This document shows positions 58,061 to 64,000 of a stretch of 64,000 nt of DNA, piece after piece. The stretch is from Aquatica leii. Lineage: Eukaryota; Arthropoda; Insecta; Coleoptera; Lampyridae. The position numbers and the translations under genes are program-made. Where the stretch lies: assembly GCA_035610365.1 (NCBI GenBank), contig CM069437.1, positions 61,466,093 to 61,530,092 of the forward strand, given 5' to 3'. The notes under the pieces are model-generated. The model was not told the origin of the DNA, ran no database searches, and saw nothing but the letters and a program-made list of their open reading frames with translations. How positions within the stretch are numbered: position 1 is the stretch's first letter; each line of letters opens with the position of its first letter.

Positions 58061-60420
58061 TTTATTTTGAATTACGTGATTGTAAAATAAACTTACAACG
58101 TTTTGCGCTTTTATAGTTCTTTACAGTTGTGCTTTTATACGTAAAATACTAACACAAATACACGTGTCACTTTTGTGCCAAACTCTAGAATTCAGAATAC
58201 CAATGTTTTGTGTTTAAAGGAATAATGAGAACAGAATTTTGTTTTTTTAGGTAAATAACATTTGTTTTATTACATTATAGTTATACGGTAACTGGGAGTT
58301 AACATTTTGTTATTAGGAACGACTGGAACGTCGCCTTTAGGCGTACTTGTATCTAATTTAATATCAGGTTTTTGGTCTGGCGTTGCGGTGTACATTGCAC
58401 AAAGTTGAAGAGGCAGAAGTTCTAGAAGATGAAGATTATTTCAAGATGTCTTGAATGACAGTATATTATAACACAGTTTGTTACAGAATTAATAATATCA
58501 ATGAAAACAAATATTTTAGTTTACTATTAGCTTTAGCAAATGAAAATACAAACACGCGAAATTTTTGAACGTATTTTTACAAAATAACAATATACGTATT
58601 TTAAAATTTAAAGTGTTATATGAAAACATGTTTAAACCCGTTACATTTTATTGTTGTCTCGGTTTGCACGGTATAAAGTAAAATATTCAAAATATGAAAT
58701 TTTGATGAGAGAAAGTAGTAAAGGTGTTTCTGGAGCGCTCTCACGAAAATTTTTATTCGATTTTCAAGCACTCTGCAAACTTTATAGCCGAATGAAAATA
58801 AGAAACAAATGAAGTTTTCAAGGTTATATATCAACTTATTTGAATTTTCGAGAATGGACCGAAAGTGAATTGGAATACTATTTTTAGTTTTGCAAATCCA
58901 ACTTTCGATACGAAACTTAACGAATGCAAGATGCTTTCTAAGAATACACAACGAAGGTGTATTGATCTACGGAAAAATGTGTTTTGCAGTTTTTATCTTG
59001 TGCGTTTTTAAATAAATCGGAGCATGTAGGATGTGGTGTTTGGCGAAAACAACTTGAAACTAAATTTCTACAAAAGAACATTAACACATTTTACGGCAAC
59101 ACATTCCAGGAAAATAATAACTGTCACAGAGATAAATGCTTAACGTTTTAAGCCATCGTCATATTAACTACATACAAATTTTGTTTCTAAATCTTGTTAT
59201 TTCAGAATTTATCTCCTACTTGGATACAAGTTTAGCTTTATCGCTTTTTACTGCTTGTTTTTGTTTTGACATGTTCCACGTTAAAAAACCATGAAAAGAT
59301 TAACACTTACACTTAAAACATTGTTCCAAATTATAAAAACTCTCGATCTTATTTTTATCGTCTAAACTTTATACCGACTTGAGAAATAAATGTCTCGTCT
59401 TATCTAAATTTAGTTAATTATTTGAAATAACTGTTAAGAGAACTGAAAATTAGAGTTTGTAATTATAGAGATTATTAAGTAATTCGTGTGCAAAAATTAC
59501 TTGAGTAGATGTGCCGATTACTTAAATTATGAAAGGCACGAGTGCGATGTTGTTTTATTAACTGAATACAAATAAACTTATTTGCCTTCATCAAAGAAAC
59601 TCAACATTGTTCATTAAGAGAAGAACGAATCTAGTTAAAGAATGAAACACACCCAAGGGTAACATAGTGGCCTCATCTGTTTTTCGTACACGTGCAGGTC
59701 AAGGTATCTTTTGATTAACTCTCGTTTCTGACGATTTAAGGGTGTTTGGAACAACAATGGAGGAAAATTGGACTGTGACCGAAAATAAAGAATCGGTTGC
59801 GCTGGTCTTTTGCAATAATGTCTAGACAGTGTCGACGCGACTGACCAGCTACGAGCTAACTGTATTGAAAGGGCATTCTCAACTCAAAACCTAATTGTTG
59901 TGCTTTGTGACATCAGAAAATCGAAGCAGTCTAATAAATCTAAATAAATACAAATCGATACATATCAATAATTCAACTTACAAATTAATGTATATTTAAT
60001 TTATTTAATAATGCAACAAGTTTACTTTTTAAAACGTTAAGAGGTACGCTAGTAACGACTACATGTAATATAATAACTAATTCTAAAAGGAATGTAATGA
60101 ATTGGAACGAAATTAAACAACGCTATGAATCTGGGTCATTTTATGAATAGTTTACAAACCAATTTTAAGAGTCGTTACGATTATAAGATAAATTGTACAT
60201 GAAATGTTTTCTTTGTTAGTCAAACATTTTAAAGTCTTATCGTTTACAGTTTGACAAGTGATTTTTTTAAAGAAACTGAGTTGATTTATTTGTATATACT
60301 TTGTATGAATCTACTTAGTAACTTAACATCAGAAGAAACTATCTCAACTAAGACTAAAATATTCTTGAATGAAATAATGAAGATAGTTAAGTTTACAATA
60401 AAACAAGTTGAAGCGAACGT
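58061..60420. other. AT-rich spacer
   Basis: No coding motif recognised. A T-run followed by AG/GTAAAT at 58241-58256 is a second, weaker zero-exon splice-like junction. The 111-codon minus-strand frame at 58616-58951 is low-complexity with no domain. Confidence 0.5.
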
Positions 60421-60425
60421 TACAA

Positions 60426-60542
60426 ACTAGAAATAATCTTGGTTGCAGAGTGTGCATTTGCAGACGACGTATCAATAATAATCAACATCGTAGAACATAA
60501 AATAACACAAATCAAACGAGAAACATACGATTATTTAAAATG
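60426..60542 (+). pseudogene. Reverse transcriptase scrap (FADD block)
   Basis: The plus-strand frame has AECAFADDVSIIINIVEHK followed by YDYLK and a stop. FADD is the polymerase active-site box (YxDD) of non-LTR elements. Only about 38 codons are recognisable; the clade cannot be told. Confidence 0.5.
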
Positions 60543-60564
60543 AAGATGGCAGTGGGCGACCATC

Positions 60565-60790
60565 AATTTTACGAACTGAAGTCACAGCCAGGGTGAAATT
60601 CTACTCTTACCTGCAAACTCAACTCACAATAAAAACAGGTAACGACAGCTCTGGTATCGGAGAGTGGCGTAGGTAAATCAACTAATACAAGTCAGTGTAC
60701 TGATTATAATTGATTAATAACTACAGTGCTCGTTTACACCTCTACACCACTGAAACTATACAAGTACAACACACACATTTTTTTTTAAAT
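60565..60790. repeat. LTR-like head related to families A and B
   Basis: TTTTACGAACTG, then CAGCTCTGGTATCGGAGAGTGG and GTAGGT, resemble the family B head (TTTTACGAACC, AACTCTC..AGTCGGAGAGAGG). GTGCTCGTTTACACCTCTACA resembles family A. Extent beyond 60790 is unclear. Confidence 0.35.
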
Positions 60791-62099
60791 TGACGTTTGT
60801 AAAATTATAATCAACAAATTAAATTATGGATACGCGAAACCCTCAAGCTGGCACTGTTCTATTAAGTTAATCAACAAAGTAGAAAAATTTATGATTTTAA
60901 AATTGCACTTTAACTTAATTTGATATAAGTTGAATAAGGATACCGCACAGCAAATCAACCCTAGAGCTTGAATAATCTGAAAGTGAATTATTACACATAC
61001 TAAATGTATTAACAAACAAACGTATAGTTAGATGTAGTATATACGGTCGACAGTAAAAGACGATAAAAAGCAATAGGGTTCCTTACGGTTTACAATATCT
61101 TGCTAGTAATAGTAAAGGTGCAACCATTCCTAAAAGCTAAAAATAAATAAACAAGTATATCGCAGCGGTATCACAAATTGGACTAATGCGGTTGTAACCA
61201 ATTCTGAAACACGACGTGCGCTAGTTTTCTGAAAACTTATTCAAAAGGATTTCAGTACTACTACGAAGGATCTTGCCTCGTGCGACTTTTTTAATTTGCA
61301 ATTGTCAAATTGTGGGTCAAAAGACACTGTCTAATTAAAAATGATTTTTAAAAAATTGTAATAAGAGTTTTAGATCACATTTCAGAAGTTTTGCACATGT
61401 AGTAGAAACCTTGTAATATTCCTTATAGCTTTTATTTTGCTTATTTCATAAATATCGGGATGTGTCAAAATTAGAATGTGTTAGTGAAATTGCGATTGTA
61501 TTATAATTATATCAAACTGTATTGATCTAGTCACAAATTTTAGGAGCAGACAATAAGGGTTTCCTTTATAGGTATGCTGCAAATTTGTATGGATTGGAAC
61601 ATTTAAACTATTTTCTAGAAATACCTAAAACAGTTTTTGTCATTATTTTTTCGTATTATGAGGTTATCTACCGTATTTACGTTAGGTCTATTTATTTAAA
61701 CTATTTCTCCACTGAATATGGCAGCGCGGATTCATTGATTGTAATGGGTTAGTAGAACTACTCTATATAGTACTATTCAGTTGCACTCAATTGTCTTGGA
61801 CTTGAGTTGTGATTTAATTTTTTGGTAAATATAATAGAAAGTTTAGTTTTTGCTTTTTAATTGTTTTTGAATAGTCGCGACTTTTATTTTGAACGTATTT
61901 TTATAATTATTCTTTGACAGTCGATACGATATTATCGACATATATAACTTGTCTTGGCGGGGTTCTGATAGGTCTTGAATAGATAAATGAGTTGTGCTTG
62001 ATCAGCATAGTTTATGTTTAAATGAAAATTTGGTCGTTCTGAATGCATAATTTGGTTTATGGTTGCTGAGATTCTATTGTGAACTAAAAATGAAATGAA
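60791..62099. other. AT-rich spacer
   Basis: Nothing recognised. Confidence 0.5.
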
Positions 62100-62648
62100 T
62101 AAAACGGATTTTAAAGAAATTCTCCAGGTGAGGAGGAAACAACTTTCGCAATCCTAAGGACGACGAAAACTTGTTTAAACAAATTACAAGAATCAAAAGA
62201 ACAAAAACAGCTTAATGCAAAAATAACTAAACTGAACATAGCAATTTACAATACCAGCTTTATGTCTTCGGACGATAGAATCGAAGTATTAATGTACGAA
62301 CTGAAAGAGATTAACTGGAACCTCCTGGACATAAGTACAAAAGTAACATAGACGAAAGTCACGTTGGAGTTGGCATTTGAATAAATAAGACGCTGACACC
62401 ACAAATTTAAAATGAACAACAATATCAGATAGAGCTAGATATGTCACCCTAAAGTTGAATAAATTAACAACACTTAAAATTGTACGAGTCCTAAAAAGCA
62501 ACCACGAAGAAGAGCAAGTCAAAGAGTTCTACGAGAACATATTAAAATCCATCTTAGAGAATCCCACAGAACAAATCTTAGTAATGGGAGACTCCAATTG
62601 TAAAATCGATCAGGAACTAAAAAATGAAGTCGAACAAATGATTTTCTG
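62100..62648 (+). pseudogene. LINE ORF2, endonuclease N-terminal half
   Basis: Plus-strand frames give KLTKLNIAIYNTSFMSSDDR (about 62225-62280), the start of the EEP domain, then LKLNKLTTLKIVRVLKSNHE, VKEFYENILKSILENP and LVMGDSNCKIDQE (62572-62612), where GDSN stands for catalytic GDFN. Similarity stops abruptly after NEVEQMIF at 62648. Several stops in the first half. Confidence 0.75.
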
Positions 62649-63415
62649 ACGGACGAGTCACCGTCCTTCTTACAAAAGGATTCCTCTGCTACCTTCCAAT
62701 GTTCGAACATCCTTCACCTTTTGCACATAAATGCACCAGTATATTGGGGATACTGGAATTGGGTGGATTGTTATCGGTTCCATGGCTCTAAGGCGCAAGA
62801 CTCAGATAGACCCTGGGTTTATTGGACCGCGTACGGTTACCACAATACGCTTCCTCTGCCGGATAGGCTAGACTTTCCTGCCATGCTCTTTTTAGAGCTA
62901 GGTCCCGGTTTCCTGGAACTGGTAAAACTTTTAGACCTAGACCATGCCCCAAGTTATTGTTTAAAGATTAAACTAAGTTATGGAGTTGGAACTACGTTTG
63001 GATTTACCGACGTGGTCCAGATGGACGACGTCGGCCAGTTCCTGTCCAAAACCGTCTCTCGGAATTGGGTAGAGTGACTATTATTCTAAGGGTAGCGGCC
63101 TTATGACAAACGGCTCTCTCTCGTATGGATCGTACACAACTAAGTTCACAATCCGCGGACGTTATGCCGTTGTGGAAGGGGAACTCATCAAAAGAATGGC
63201 ATCAACACGGCTACTACCACGTTAGGATACGGTACGTTTCGGCCATTGACACTGGACCCAAGCTAACGCTTGAACTTTGGAATTGAGTGGAAACGTATCC
63301 GTTTGGCAACAACGCCATATGGTGAAATGTAGACCCGTGTCAGTCATTTAGCTCACATCTGCACTGGAGAACTAGCACCGCGAGGAGGCGACTAAGATTA
63401 CTCTAGGAGGAAAAA
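62648..63415. other. GC-rich insert of unknown origin in the LINE
   Basis: About 770 bp with near 50% GC sits in DNA of about 30% GC, replacing the LINE's endonuclease C-terminus and linker. An open frame of 118 codons (62721-63077, TTG start, stop at 63075) begins HINAPVYWGYWNWVDC and is rich in aromatic and acidic residues; I do not recognise it. GGAATTGGGTGGA recurs in variant form at 62751, 63060 and 63279. It could be a satellite fragment, captured genomic DNA or a non-autonomous element. No function is claimed. Confidence 0.6.
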
Positions 63416-64000
63416 CGTTAATACAACAACTAAAAGTACTGTACAACAAAGGAGGATGTACCTGATGACTAGAAAATGTTTTAATCATTTTGATCTATAA
63501 AAAATATACAAAACTTAACGCATTATAATAAATCGTTTAACATCTAAAGTCGACTCTTGTTAACAGTAAGAATCTTACGCGAAAAGTACAGGTGCAATAT
63601 TCCAATATAGATAGCCGTTATCAACTTCAAGAAGGTGTTTGATACGGTTGAAATTTGAGCCATAAAACGAGACTTAAAGAAGGCACGAATAGATAGTCGA
63701 TACATCAACATAATTAACAATATATACAAAAACGCAACTCTCCAAATTTAGATGCACGAGACATCTAAGATAATTGATGTTACAAGAGGAATTCGAATTA
63801 AACTGTTTACTTTTTACTTTAACATACAGCGAAGCAACAGTGACAACAAAAATGGGGAAAAAACTAACACAATTACGGTTCGGCGATGATGTTATAATAA
63901 TCAGGCAAACACAGAACGAACTAGAAAGTATGGTTAATGACATCTACAGAACAACTAAGAACATAGGATTAGACATGAACTTTAAAGACAAAGTACATGG
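63416..64000 (+). pseudogene. LINE ORF2, reverse transcriptase (runs off the window)
   Basis: Plus-strand frames: LIQQLKVLYNKGG, then NVLIILIYKK (RT entry), NRLTSKVDS, VINFKKVFDTVE (63610-63650), DSRYINIINNIYKNATLQI, IIDVTRGIRIK, and finally KLTQLRFGDDVIIIRQTQNE with FGDD (63879-63890) for the YADD active site, then IGLDMNFK. The order is canonical. Frameshifts and stops are present between blocks. It continues past 64000. Confidence 0.85.

Noticed and set aside
62721-63077. Protein-coding gene in the GC-rich insert
   Set aside because: No ATG start, no recognisable domain, and high GC alone lengthens chance frames; kept only as an unexplained segment.

Overview
The window looks like a stretch of a large, AT-rich arthropod (probably insect) nuclear genome. 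I judge this from the low GC content, the absence of long open frames, the absence of operons or ribosome-binding sites, and the mix of transposable elements. These include Ty3/gypsy, APE-type non-LTR elements, Penelope-like GIY-YIG elements, Pipsqueak/pogo, hAT and mariner-like DNA transposons, and a tRNA-like SINE head. I found no host protein-coding exon, rRNA, intact tRNA or CRISPR array. Every recognisable coding piece is a decayed transposable-element fragment, identified by eye from protein motifs and not by a database search.

Layout. 1-1602 is the RNase H and integrase part of a broken gypsy element, with a purine tract and a possible LTR start at 2226-2239. 3036-4424 is a 1.4 kb solo LTR (family B). 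4.4-6.3 kb is AT-rich and carries a strong recursive-splice-like site at 5791-5815. 6.36-10.6 kb is a minus-strand LINE split by a 1.7 kb Pipsqueak-type pogo element (6715-8444) with TA duplication and inverted ends; a CGAAC-type minisatellite replaces the transposase core. 11-18 kb holds LTR copies A1, C1 and B2 plus LINE endonuclease and mariner-like scraps. 18.07-18.5 kb is a hAT remnant, and 19.1-19.8 kb holds GC-rich palindromes. 23.5-25.7 kb is another C+B LTR pair. 26.3-28.3 kb is a Penelope fragment with solo LTR B4 beside it. 28.6-30.2 kb is a second gypsy integrase (minus strand) interrupted by unrelated DNA.

32.0-32.4 kb is a LINE endonuclease piece, followed by an unusual ACGAT-rich block. 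34.9-38.0 kb has a short repeat (family D) and LTR copy A2, which contains a 138 bp foldback and a DNA-transposon end. 41.3-42.3 kb is a Penelope element flanked by inverted repeats, directly abutting a pogo transposase pseudogene (42.28-43.66 kb). A tRNA-like SINE head follows at 43.69 kb, LTR B5 at 44.8 kb and a LINE 3' end at 46.1-46.6 kb. 52-58 kb holds more LTR (A, C) and D copies and a hAT-type inverted terminus. 62.1-64.0 kb is a plus-strand LINE whose middle is replaced by a 0.77 kb GC-rich segment of unknown origin.

How the parts relate: this is not a pathway but layered insertions. The LTR families A, B and C share features: the B/C pair have a GGCGCC-type motif about 98-99 bp from a TGTTA start, and several copies have GTAAGT blocks on the minus strand. 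I therefore infer that they belong to one gypsy-like LTR lineage. The recursive-splice-like site and the lack of exons would fit an intergenic region or the inside of a giant intron; the sequence does not decide which.
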